Source: Alloascoidea africana (Eukaryota > Ascomycota > Alloascoideomycetes > Alloascoideales > Alloascoideaceae). From it: DNA of 64,000 nt. Of this stretch, positions 32,409-42,975 are shown in pieces; position 1 is the stretch's first letter; every line of letters begins with the position of its first letter. The stretch lies in NCBI GenBank assembly GCA_030581615.1, contig JAKTTT010000029.1, positions 1-64,000 on the forward strand, read 5' to 3'. A model generated the notes under the pieces. That model made no database searches. It was not told the origin of the DNA and was given only the letters and a program-made list of their open reading frames with translations. The position numbers and the translations under genes are program-made.

Positions 32409-33144
32409 AGCATGTAATGATGATTTATGAAATGTATGTGAATCCTTATGATATTATGATATGATTGTTTATTTTGTGTTTTTATAATCATTCTTTTGAT
32501 TTTTCTCTTCTTGTTTCTCAGTTGGATTTTATTTGGAAACGAAATATATGTTATGACAAAAATATGACTGTCGACAAGCACGAATCAGAAATGCTTGCTG
32601 AAATTTGATGCTGGAGTGTTGGTTCATTTAGGTGATGACAAAAAGGATTATATTGATTATTTATTTATTTAAGGATAAGAAGATACTAGATGAAAGTTTA
32701 GATTTCGGAAAACGTTTCTGTAATGATATATTCCTCAAGGATATTTGCTAGTATGTTGAAGAAAAGTCCAGCGAGCTGAAACTATTTCATTCTAGCTTCT
32801 TTTCCAGGTACTGAAGAATAATACAATAATATATGGATTGCTAATTAGTATCTGATCTAACTGGCATTAATTCTTTTGGCTCATTAGAGAATGCACAATC
32901 TTGTATAGCTTAGCTAGTGTTACTAAACAAGTTTGTTTTTTTAGTTTTTATAACTGTGACTGAAGTATTTACTATGTAAACACCCATAATCTCCTAATTC
33001 GTCCAAGAGGGGCACACTCAAAGATTTCGAGACTTTGGAGGATTTCTCGATAAAACCAAAACTATCTTAGAGCCACTGGAGTAGAGGGCTTTGACCAATA
33101 AGCAAACCGCGCTAGCATCTGTGTCATAGCTGGGTACTCACAGC
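32409..33144. other. AT-rich gap, no gene seen
   Basis: About 730 bp after the Ser-rich gene, strongly AT-rich up to 32990 and more balanced after that. I see no motif that I can name. Confidence 0.45.
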
Positions 33145-33351
33145 TTATTGCTCACTCTGGGAACTCCTGCTACTTTGACTGCTCACCGCATACCTCCGGC
33201 TGTAGAACTCCACAAGCTTTGGGATGTTCTCCTTTTTTAGCATTTCTGTTCCGGAATGGAACTCAGCCACTCCGCTGGTGATTCTGTCCTCGTCGCACAG
33301 GGGACATTCCTTGACTTCATGGTCGAAGCGAGGCGCAAGATGGACGCATTG
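33145..33351 (-). CDS. Isolated 3' exon of an unknown Cys-containing protein
   Basis: A minus-strand reading of 68 codons that begins right after a CATAG acceptor (33352-33353) and ends with a stop. It contains HEVKECPLCDEDRITSGV, with a CPLC pair that suggests zinc binding, then an amphipathic stretch and a Ser/Gln-rich tail. A possible upstream mini-exon (VESKLYTNFY, near 33422-33451) lies between matching splice signals. I could not find the rest of the gene; retroelement debris starts at about 33860. It could be a remnant cut by the element or the end of a multi-exon gene. The family is not recognised. Confidence 0.4.
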   Translation of the reverse strand, partial: QCVHLAPRFDHEVKECPLCDEDRITSGVAEFHSGTEMLKKENIPKLVEFYSRRYAVSSQSSRSSQSEQ

Positions 33352-33864
33352 CTATGTCGTCAGGGGAGATAGAACCAAGCCCTAGTTTAATCCCCCAAGA
33401 GGAGGGTAATCGTACATAGAAGTTTGTATAGAGCTTGCTTTCCACCTACTTTTTCCTGCTCATCACTCTTCTATCCTCAACTCCCACAGCTCTTCACTCC
33501 CCTTTCCCCTTGAAACCCTTGCAAAATGAAGCTTGATTGAAAGGCATTTAACTTTGCTCAAAGCTAATAAGTTTGGCTTAGATTTAACAATCAATAGAAT
33601 AACAACTAAAGGCTTGTTTGACCATTCTTGTCTTCCGTCCATTTCACAGGTCTAAGGCCCAGTAGCCCAAGAAATGCCCGCCTATAATCTTCACCGAACG
33701 GTAAGTCATTGCTGAGCAGAGATGGTTTTCAATGTCCTCATCCTTTTTCAAATCTTCTGCTTTCCCCTCCACAGGAAATCAGCCAATGGCAAAGTTTACC
33801 ATGGAGAAGTTACAACCTCTCTAGAAAACACGATCGGTCCTCTATGGATTCTCACGCTGGAGCC

Positions 33865-34976
33865 CATGAAATATTTTTAACCGAGATTAGTAACATTGAA
33901 TTTATCTTGGATAGTGGCGCTACTTGCCATGCAGTGCAGTACGTGTCGCTGTTAAACCTTTCACATCCATAAAAGGTGTTAACGGCCTTTCGAGCTCCTC
34001 ATTGGAAGGTGATCTTAGCGTCGGAATTTTGCAGCTGAAATCGGTCAAGGTGAAGAAGGAGATAGGACGAAATATTATTTCGGCTGACCTTGTGACATCG
34101 CAAGGCATGCGCATTGTGTTGGATGATGATATGCTTTGCGTCGAGGAAAAGGCGACGGGAAAAGAACTACTGAATTGTCCAAAATTCAGTAGGTTCTGGA
34201 CAATAACGCCGAAAGATATCAACAAGGAAGTCTGTTTTACCGTGGACCATGACAATGTTCTTTAACAGTGGCGGCAGAAACTTCCCATTTGTGCTTGATA
34301 ACCTTGGCCGTGAAGAATTTTCTATGTCTGTAGGATACAATCACTGCATAGGCATTGTCAATCGGACCGATAACGTCAGCTTGAATTAGCTCACCAATTG
34401 CCCATTCTATCTTTGAAGCTTTCGAACCATGATGTTTCTGAACCAGAGAAGCGCAGGTATCGCAATTGTGATAAACTCCTTCAAGTCCTTGACGTTACAC
34501 TTCAATTCCGGGTGGTTTTGTTTGATCACAGTTGCAGGAGCATGGCCAAGAGCAAAATGTTTCGCGAGGACATCGTCGTGATCTATGGAGAAACAGACTT
34601 CTTTATTGATGTCTTTCGGGGTGATCGTCCAGAACCTACTGAATTTTGGACAATTCAGAAGTTCTTTCCCCGTCGCCTTTTCCTCGACACAAAGCATCTC
34701 ATCATCCAACATAATGCGCATGCCCTGAGATGTCAAAAGGTCGGCCGAGATAATATTTCGTCCTATCTCCTTCTTTACCTTGACCGATTTCAGCTGCAAG
34801 TTTCCAACGCTATGGTCACCTTCCAATGACGAGCTTGAAAGGCCTTTAACCCCTTTTATAGAAGTGAAAGATTTTCGAACGTTCTTTAAGATCGATGCAT
34901 CCTGTACTACATGGCAGGTAGCACCACTGTCCAAGATAAATTCAACGTTGCTAATCTCGGTGAGGTACACTTCATG
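33865..34976. repeat. Diverged inverted repeat, about 400-bp arms
   Basis: Arm 33865-34261 (plus) and arm about 34566-34976 (minus) are reverse complements at roughly 90% by eye, with a small length difference in the middle. The spacer is about 300 nt. Both arms read inward. The repeated sequence is copia protease region. Confidence 0.9.
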
Positions 34977-35424
34977 GACGTCAGCGTTAGTGTCTTTGAT
35001 CTCCTCCAAATAGTAACTTTCTTCGATGTCATTCCCAGTACCAGTAGAAGTCCCAGTAACAGGCATGTCATCATCAGCGAACCAGACCACAACATCCTTT
35101 GGAGCTTCAACGTACTGAACTTCCACTTTCTTTTGATTTTTGGGAGCAGAATTCTTGGCTTCTTCGTGCTTGTTTAAGGGACAGCGCTTGAAGCCATGAC
35201 CTGGTCGACGACATTTGTGGCAACGAACTTTTTTCCAATCAGTATAAAGAACCTGGTTATATTATACAAATTACATTATTATCAATCACGATGTCGTGAC
35301 TTTTATTGCCCTTAAACTGGCCCAAATAGCGTTTGCCAGTCTTATATAGTTCTTTACTCAGAATATATAAGAGATCTAAACTCGTACTTCTGAGTTTAGA
35401 TCTTTAGTGCTTACACTCACAACA
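33865..35424. mobile_element. Ty1/copia gag-protease remnants, head to tail inverted
   Basis: Two copies of the same copia region face each other. The minus-strand copy (about 35250 down to 34263) has a CCHC zinc knuckle (CHKCRRPGHGFKRC) followed by a protease with the FILDSGATCH active-site motif and the start of the integrase region. The plus-strand copy (about 33865-34261) repeats only the protease part. Both are broken. The stretch 35254-35424 has TG/CA ends on the minus strand, TATA-like sequence and a 12-bp hairpin (35372-35403), and is probably LTR. The age looks moderate, since the two copies differ at roughly a tenth of positions by eye. Confidence 0.8.
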
Positions 35425-36482
35425 AAGATTACTGCTTTCTTTTAACATACAATCAAATCCAATGAATTTAGAAATTGGTTTACTAAGAATGGAGGATACT
35501 TTTCGAGCAAGATTGAGATCACAGATTTTCGATCTAACCAGCAAGGTCGTGGACGAAAAGCAATTGAAGACGTAGAAGAGGAGGAGGATTTGTTTAGAAT
35601 CCCCAGAAGCTTTGTCCTGAACATTGATACTGCTTCCATGGATGAAAATTTCAAGTCCAAGCTTCGGTTTCTAGAGCATTGGGAAGGACTGATACTTTGC
35701 CTGTTATGGGAGTATCACAGAGGTTCACAAAGCAAATGGAAACCGTACCTGGACTTGCTACCTGTTGATTTTTCAAGTCTCATGTGGTGGGGCGAAGATG
35801 AGTTACCGCTGCTGGAGCCGTCTTTTGTCTTACAAAGGATCGGGAAGGAGGATGCAGAACAAATGTACGAAACTCTGATTGAGGACTCTGTGAAAGGCCT
35901 GGTCTTGAGAAGGAGCTAGGGAAGCAAAGCACAGCTCTAAACAAGTTTCATCAAATGGCAAGTCTCGTTCAAACATATAGTTTCGATGTTGAGCATGCTG
36001 ATTTGGACGAGAGAGACAGCAATTTAGAAGATGAATTGCCAGAAGATGATACCGACTCCCCCCCCCCCCTCAAGACATATCGAGAAATGGATTCTACAAA
36101 TCCATGGTCCCTCTGGCCGATTTGTTAAATGCAAATACTAAATCATGTAATGCAAATCTGGTCCATACTTTTGAGTGTTTGGTTATGAAGGCAACAAAGT
36201 CTATAAAAAGCAGAGACCAGATTCATAATACCTACGGCGACCACCCTAATGGTGAACTGTTGAGAATATATGGCTATGTGGAGTGGAATGGAAGCGAGCA
36301 TGATCTGGCAGAAATTATTCCCGAACAAATCTTTATTGCTGCAATCATCAAATTCGGACTTTCAGGTGAATTCTGTAATGAATGTGCAAACTGCCTTGCC
36401 GAAAATGTAGACAACGAGATATACATGGATTCTTACGATATATATTCCGATGAATCTGTTATTTCAGAAGGAGTTTCCCTGG

Positions 36483-37868
36483 CCAGTGAGGTGGTGGTGG
36501 GTATGAGGTAGCAGCGGCGTGATAACTTGTCAATTACAGTTAGAACCGCGTTGTGTGGGGATGTGTGGATCCCTGCCAATATCACACATAATCCATTCAA
36601 AGAGCTGTGTTCTTGGGTATTGATGGTCAGTTGGGCCATGGGTAGCAGTTTTAGCCAATCTGAATTGTCCGTGGTGTACAGCCGTAAGTACTGCTCCACC
36701 GTTTGATTCAGTCGCTCGCATTCCCCATTGCTCTGCTGGTGATGGGACACCCCTAAATGTAAATCGATTCCCATTTCTTCGCAATATTTACCAAAAACAC
36801 CACTAGTCATCTGTGGTCCTCTGTCCGATTGCACCACTTTCGGAAATCCATGGTTGCAAAAAATATAACGTGACAGGAGTTCCATCAGCCCTTCACCGTT
36901 GAGTGAGGTTGTGGTGCAATCGGACAGAGGACCACAGATGACTAGTGGTGTTTTTGGTAAATATTGCGAAGAAATGGGAATCGATTTACATTTAGGGGTG
37001 TCCCATCACCAGCAGAGCAATGGGGAATGCGAGCGACTGAATCAAACGGTGGAGCAGTACTTACGGCTGTACACCACGGACAATTCAGATTGGCTAAAAC
37101 TGCTACCCATGGCCCAACTGACCATCAATACCCAAGAACACAGCTCTTTGAATGGATTATGTGTGATATTGGCAGGGATCCACACATCCCCACACAACTG
37201 CCACTCACACCAGAACAGGATAAAACTACAACTTCTCAACTTTCTTACAAAAAACGTCTGGAAAGTGCCAAGGAGGCCATCGACAAAGCAAGCCAAAGAA
37301 ACAAAAAATACTTCGACCGTCATCACCTAGACGTAGAATTTAATGAAGGGGACGAAGTTTATGTCGCAAAAGAAGCTTTTCCAACGATTCCAGATGCCAT
37401 TGCGAAAAATTTAAGCCCAAAACTACAACCCAATTACTTCGGACCTTTTCGCATAGAACAAAAACTATCTCCCCTCAATTATGATTTGTAGCTGCCTCCC
37501 AGTATAAAAAGAAAATCTCTTTTTCATATATCGCAGCTAAAACGAAGACCACAACTGGACCCGAAGTTGCCTCTTCCACCGCCAGTTGTTATACCGTTTC
37601 ACAGTTACAAAGATGGGGCAGTAGAATTGGAAGTGTCCAAAATACTACACCACCAAAAGAAAACAAAGGGTACTCAATTCTAGTGGAATTTACGGACAAC
37701 AGTACAGAATGGGTGCGGCTGTCAGAGGTAAAACGCACAGCACCACAATTACTCCGTGACTATCAACGAGAAAAGAATATAAAGACATCCATATCCCCTT
37801 GCTTAGAAGAGTAGTTCAATAAGGTTTTCTATACTTTGATCACGATATTAGCTCCCCGCCAATATCGT
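36483..37868. mobile_element. Ty3/gypsy integrase fragment inserted in RKM4
   Basis: Broken chromovirus debris. A minus-strand part (to 36837) and a plus-strand part (from 36911) both carry the integrase core with QSDRGPQ and HHQQSNGECERLNQ. The plus-strand side continues to the integrase C-terminal region and a chromodomain (VELEVSKILHHQKK) near 37620-37740. No LTR is evident on either side. The two halves share 288 identical bases in inverted orientation, so that rearrangement is recent or kept uniform by conversion. Confidence 0.85.
36550..37198. repeat. Perfect inverted repeat, 288-bp arms
   Basis: Arm 36550-36837 is the reverse complement of arm 36911-37198, with a spacer of 73 nt. I saw no mismatch when reading the arms side by side, and the protein readings are identical. 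Both arms read outward. The content is gypsy integrase core. Confidence 0.93.
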
Positions 37869-38429
37869 TACATGTGTAGCTGCATCAGCCCAATTTGCTG
37901 CAAAGTATGTAGAGGTTCGGACAACCTCAGATTTTATGGATAAAGTGAAAAGGATAATCTACTCGAAATCCATGAAATTTCTTGAGGCGGGCAATTTAAC
38001 CCAATCAGCCAAAGAAATTTTGGTGGGTGCTGTGAACGAGAGGATTCAAGAGTACAATTCCAAGAACAAGGCGCTGAGTGGTGAGCCCACAGCTATTGAT
38101 CCACCCGTAAAAGTTACCACAAAAGAGGATGCTCGTGAATTTAGGCAATTAATGGCTCAAAATGTCATTCAGGTAGAACTCTCTTGCTTAGAGAAGGTGG
38201 ACAACTTCATTTCAAATTCCTGCACGATTAAATCTGACGATGGTGTCGGCGAACACTCTGGTTACCACTCTAAATAAATGGAGATCTTTGACATTTGCAG
38301 CCAGAATGTTCATCGAAGTATATTGATTTAGGCATAGCCTACTCCTATAGACCCAGTTCAAATAGTAGGTTATTGGGCAAGTTTGGCAAAATGTAAAAGA
38401 TAGTACCATATCAACATGAAAAAGAAAAA

Positions 38430-40085
38430 CTAGTGTTCACACAGACTGAAATATCGATAAAATGGGGGATCATCTGAATTTATCTCTTCCTCATGTAAGG
38501 TTGAACGTTCCTTCATCAATTCCAACCTAACCTCTTTTGCCTTTTCCAAAGACATTGGCCATTCAATATTCTCTAGTATTTTTTGGAACACCTCTTCTGG
38601 CAGCTGGTTTAGTCTGGATGCATCATCTCTAGTCAAATCTAAAACCCAATCCCTTTGCTGAGGAGGAACTTTATCGCTTGCAACGATCGACTTATTGTAT
38701 GGATCTGTAAGGAAAAAGCACAAAATCTTTCGATGCCCAGGTTTTGTTGGATCAGCAAGCTTAAATGGTTGAACTTGGTGTTGGTAACAATTAGGGAAGA
38801 CGACTATTCGATCTTCAATTGCCTCTATAGCGCCAATGTTATGAACAGGCACCTCACCGTTGCTCAGCCCATAAATAGCCCGTACTCCAAGATCATCATC
38901 TTGTCCATAATCTGGATCGCCGAAACCGACTCTAAAAGACAGTTTTGATTCTGTAATGTTTTCACAATCGTAATAGTATAACGCGGTCGCTATTATATCT
39001 TCGTTTATCTGGCCTTCAACGTGCCAGGCGCCTCCTTTGTACTCTGGGGACTCGGGTGTCAGATGTATGTTGGCTAATTTGACAATAACTTTGAGCTTTG
39101 AGCCTTTAACATCAAAACTCTTCATTTCTGGCAAGCCTTCCCATTGGATCATCAGAGGAAGAGGGGCTCTCTCTGTGTCCTCCAACAATTCGTCCCAAGC
39201 GTCATCATCATCAGACAAGCAATCGGAATTGATACCGTAAATACCTAGTCCATGGGGAACAAAAACGCGAAGGTACTTTCTGGAGATTGACCTTGAGAGA
39301 CAAGCATTGATTCCAGGAACACACTTGGCAAATATGTCAGCTATAGGTTGATACAGCTTTACCTGCTTTATTGGATGAAGATTATTGATGTACGATTCAA
39401 TTTTGACCTCCCCTTCTGCAGATACATCAAAGACAGCAGGAAGCCATTGAAAATTTTGAGAAATACCCCAACTCTCAATGTATTCCTTGAACTTGCTGAT
39501 TTTCTGTTTGTCAAATTTAATTGGTTGGAGAATCTTTTTCACCCCTAAATGCTCTTGAAAGTTTTCTACAGTGATAGAAGCGGTTTCATCGTCCAAATCT
39601 AAAACTGGGGTCTTGCCGTACTGGATTGGGTACAATGAAGGATGAACCAGATCGAGAACTTGGTTGTTGGAGTTTGGGTGCCAATCTTTATCCTTCTCTG
39701 GGACATTTTCTAACAACTCAAACACATACTTCTTCAACTCCTCTTTCACAGCGTTGTCGACGTTATGATCTCCATAGAATGTCCGGTCGTCTATAGCAGC
39801 TTGGAAATGATTACCTGTATCTGCTCTCAGCTTTTCATAAAACTCTAACTCGGCAAATGCATAGTCAATGATGCTCTCCCTGACATCTTGCTCCAATAGC
39901 TCTTTCTTCCATTTTGAAGAGATCTCCGGATTTTTGTATTTTACCCACCATTCGGACTTGGCTCTGAGGACCTGGCTAACGTCAACGATCTTCCATTCGT
40001 CTAGAGCTCGAGGGGGATCTCCCACAGACTCCCCCCAGGCGGGGTAGAAAGGATGCGGAAAGGGGGAGATTGTGTCGGAGACCAT
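38430..40085 (-). CDS. DUF4246 family protein
   Basis: Intronless, 551 residues. The sequence fits the fungal DUF4246 family: FDVSAEGEVKIESYINNLHP, YKGGAWHVEGQINEDIIATALYYYDCENIT, VHNIGAIEAIEDRIVVFPNCYQHQVQPF and KILCFFLTDP. The HVEGQ and CYQHQVQPF blocks with conserved His are reminiscent of 2-oxoglutarate/iron oxygenase folds, but that is inference and the function of the family is, to my knowledge, not established. The protein starts with FPHPFYPAWG close to the family start. The gene is close to the dead RKM4 3' end and looks intact. Confidence 0.85.
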   Translation of the reverse strand: MVSDTISPFPHPFYPAWGESVGDPPRALDEWKIVDVSQVLRAKSEWWVKYKNPEISSKWKKELLEQDVRESIIDYAFAELEFYEKLRADTGNHFQAAIDDRTFYGDHNVDNAVKEELKKYVFELLENVPEKDKDWHPNSNNQVLDLVHPSLYPIQYGKTPVLDLDDETASITVENFQEHLGVKKILQPIKFDKQKISKFKEYIESWGISQNFQWLPAVFDVSAEGEVKIESYINNLHPIKQVKLYQPIADIFAKCVPGINACLSRSISRKYLRVFVPHGLGIYGINSDCLSDDDDAWDELLEDTERAPLPLMIQWEGLPEMKSFDVKGSKLKVIVKLANIHLTPESPEYKGGAWHVEGQINEDIIATALYYYDCENITESKLSFRVGFGDPDYGQDDDLGVRAIYGLSNGEVPVHNIGAIEAIEDRIVVFPNCYQHQVQPFKLADPTKPGHRKILCFFLTDPYNKSIVASDKVPPQQRDWVLDLTRDDASRLNQLPEEVFQKILENIEWPMSLEKAKEVRLELMKERSTLHEEEINSDDPPFYRYFSLCEH

Positions 40086-40877
40086 TTACGGAGAAGAATA
40101 TGATCAGAGGACAAAAGCCGGAGGGCTTAAACGACTTATAACTGCCAAGGCAATTCAAGTTAAATAGATGGGATTTGTCAGGCACCGTTTTGGGGCGCAT
40201 ATCGTAGTAGGGTGAGAACGTGCGCATCCAGGTTGTAAAAGTTCATGTTTTTCACACGTTTTTAATAATGTAACTTGTATAATATAAACAGACGCATCGG
40301 CCATAATCGTATTGGCTGTGTCGGGCCGAAACGGCATAGCATTGAAGCCTTTCAAATTGGGAATCAGAGAAACAAGCAGGTAAATAAAACCAGGAAGGCA
40401 TTCCTTATTGATTAGGAATATTCAAACTTGTCCTTTTGGCCTCGAAAGGATACACGCTCTAGTTGAGTGTAGCCTAGGCTCTGAGAGGATGCAAGATTGC
40501 ATCTGCGAGACCAAGTAAACCCAAGAGGGAATGAATAATGTGGTCATTACGGAGTTTTTCATAGTATGGCGGATTGGAAATGTTAATATGTCATAATCCA
40601 GATACTACAGATAGGATCTGGACACAGTCAGGGAACCAAGTGTGAGATACCTGGAAGGGTTCAAAATCCTTTTCTTGTAGCTCTTTCATCCGGGTAACCA
40701 CTCAAGAACTCTTCTGCCGACAATCTTCCGTACACCCTTAAAACATAACTGTCATGCGCTTGCCACAGATATGCTCCTGAAAAACCCTTTCGCTTTCTCC
40801 AGAAGTTGTTGGTTGATTGAGTGGTTGAAACCGTGGGTTCTCTATACTCTTCGAGATATTTGAAGCTGTTACCAGAA
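40086..40877. other. Divergent promoter region
   Basis: About 790 bp between DUF4246 (minus) and RSM18 (plus). A minus-strand ORF (40661-40996) lies here but runs antisense through the first RSM18 exon, and I do not trust it. I see no RNA gene. Confidence 0.4.
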
Positions 40878-41555
40878 ATGCTGAGATCATTAGCTGGAAC
40901 ACCGCTGAAAACTGCCTCCCGGGCTATGGGCCCAAGGACGTTTTCTACATCCACCATATTACTACAGAAAGAGAAGAGTAGGTCGCATATCAGCAACCAT
41001 ATATCCCACGCCAGGAAATACTAACATCTTTTAATCAATTTGCAGAGATGGCTTCGTGGGAACCAAAGAAGTCTGAAAATTTGGTAATCAGAACTGCTAT
41101 TTCGCATGCGGGCGAAAGTTTCGACCAAGCTGTAAAGGCATCAAAGGAGAATCACATCGACCCATCATTTGAAAAGAATTTCTCTTGCGGCAATGTTTAT
41201 GAACCTTTTGATTTCTCATTGGCAAAGCTGAGATTGGAGAAGCGGAAGCTCAAAGAAGCTCAAGCTCAGGATGTTTTCAAGAAGAACAATACAAACCCAA
41301 AGCACCTCTATGCGGTAAGTTTGACACACTTTGGAACAAGCAACAGATGATATGGGCGTGTGCTAATAGACCTAATTCTAGCGACCTGAAGTTCTTACAC
41401 GATATATCTCGACCACAGGCCAAATCCATCACAGATCCATTACTGGCTGCAGTCCCAAGAACCAAAGGCGGCTATCCAAGGCCATCAAGCGCTGCCAAGC
41501 GATCGGATTCATTTCAAAGATTCACAAAGATGTGTCGTTCCTGCCCCAAAAATGA
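40878..41555 (+). CDS. RSM18: Mitochondrial ribosomal protein bS18m
   Basis: Small-subunit protein of the mitochondrial ribosome. Exons 40878-40977, 41046-41314 and 41382-41555 give 180 residues. An arginine-rich presequence ([26 protein letters not shown]) is followed by a linker and, in the last exon, the S18 core [22 protein letters not shown], then [18 protein letters not shown] and a C-terminal FLP. The first intron (68 nt) has a TACTAAC branch site and the second (67 nt) a GCTAAT one. The start is the first ATG in frame and gives a good import signal. Confidence 0.9.
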
Positions 41556-41796
41556 TTTTACTGTCTTTATAGAGGTCCACCGACCAGGTTGTACATAGAT
41601 AATCTTTCAGTCTGTTCCACTGTAGAACCGGAATGGGCGCTTTCATCTCCATTTCACAGGCACTTACCCGCCTGGAAGCTCTCCAGCTCTGCTGTGTGTA
41701 CATGAAAACAAAATAAAAATAGCACCCCCCAACCACCCTTAAACATCTGCTTCCTCCTTCCCCGTTCAATCTTTTCGCTCGCTACTCATCTCAAAA

Positions 41797-42975
41797 ATGA
41801 AGCTTTCACTGAGTCGAAGTCTTCAGTTTAACCTAGTGGTTCTATCGCTAGTGCTCACTGCGGTTTCCTTTCCTATCTGGCCTTCGTTTTTTCGACGCGA
41901 CTATGCTGTCGCTCAGATAACCTCTGTGGCTACTCCTGAAAAGGTTTACAGCGCACCTCAGCTGCCTAAACAAACAGCAGTTTTTGACGACTTTTACAAA
42001 AGGGACGATAGCAAGTCGTCTACGAAGGAGGAGAAGGAAGAAAAAACTTCAGCCGAAGCCTCCGCCAGCGCAACGGAAAAATCTGAAGATAAATCCAAAG
42101 ACGAGGAATCCAAGACTACAGAATCGGCTAAGGATGACAAAAAGTCCAAGTCAGAGGATTCGAAATCAGAGTCAGAGAAGAAATCAGATTCCAAATCCGA
42201 CGATTCCAAATCCGAAGATTCCAAATCAAAGAGTAAAAATGAAGATGATGATAAGAAGTCATCCGAGACTAAGAAAACTAAAGAGGCTTCCACAACTTCC
42301 ATAGACGAGGAAGAGGCCAAAAAGAGCGTTGCTTCCATAGCCTCCTCTATTACAGGTGGCATCAAACTAAAGACTCCAGCTACAACTTCGTCAACATATA
42401 TCAAAGTCGGAACGAAGGCTACTTTTGAATGGACCTATACCAGTTTGAAAACCACTCCTGACTATCTCAACATCGAAGCATACTGTTCAAGTAATAGTCA
42501 TTACTATACGATCGCAACCAGTGTTCCTGCAAAAGACATGAAATATGTTTGGGATACCAAAGACTACACCAAAAAGTCCAACGACTCTGTCAAACTCATT
42601 GTGTATGTGTCATTCTCTTGAAGTTTATTTTCTAACACAGTACTAATACCTTTTCAGGGCTTCATACACTTTGGTAATGTATGATGGCGGAGTGAAACGT
42701 TCTGCAACCGTATCCGGGGGACACATGTCAGCATATAGTCAGTTCATCTTTGGAATATATCAACCTCAGGCCTATACTCCTCTTTCAAGTAAGTGGTTTT
42801 ACCGTTTTCAGCAGATACGACTAAAGCAATTATACTAACTGTTTCATATGTGTCTTTAGAATGGTCTTGTCCTGGTTGTGAAAACGTTGCCAGCTTCATT
42901 GACCTATCAGCTCTTCGTTTCTGGTTGGCTGCTGCTGTCATTATGTCCACCACAGTTATTATGCTGGTCCGTTAG
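41797..42975 (+). CDS. Secretory membrane protein, DUF7137-like
   Basis: Exons 41797-42602, 42658-42788 and 42860-42975 give 350 residues. A signal peptide (about 1-24) is followed by a long disordered stretch (about 65-185) of Lys/Ser/Glu/Asp repeats such as KSDSKSDDSKSEDSKS. A beta-rich lumenal domain follows (about 190-305) with IKVGTKATFEWTYTSLKTTPDYLNIEAYCSS and ASYTLVMYDGG. A C-terminal WSCPGCENVASF segment and a final membrane helix close the protein. It resembles fungal type I membrane proteins with a DUF7137-type domain of unknown role, probably at the cell surface or in the secretory pathway. The TACTAAT and TACTAAC branch sites support both introns (55 and 71 nt). Confidence 0.75.

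Larger units (their letters stand above)
35463..38277 (+). pseudogene. RKM4: RKM4-like SET methyltransferase, interrupted
   Basis: In S. cerevisiae Rkm4 methylates a lysine of ribosomal protein Rpl42. Blocks in order are NEFRNWFTKNGGYF and GRGRKAIEDVEEEEDLFRIPRS (from 35463), HWEGLILCLLWEYHRGSQSKWKPY, FHQMASLVQTYSFDVE, MVPLADLLNANTKSCNANL, NTYGDHPNGELLRIYGYVEW, and after the insertion VKRIIYSKSMKFLEAGN and REFRQLMAQNVIQVELSCLEKVD (to 38277). The frame changes after VKGL near 35903 and again in an 11-base C run at 36058-36068. A Ty3/gypsy fragment sits between about 36483 and 37868. No ATG starts the first block in frame, and LTR sequence lies directly upstream. I judge the gene dead, though single-base errors could explain the frame changes. 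Confidence 0.75.

Noticed and set aside
40661-40996. Minus-strand ORF of 111 codons
   Set aside because: It runs antisense through the first exon of RSM18, whose presequence and splice junction are convincing, and its product matches no family I know.
42000-42404. Minus-strand ORF rich in Ser/Asp/Leu
   Set aside because: It is a shadow of the Lys/Ser/Asp-rich linker of the secretory protein on the plus strand.
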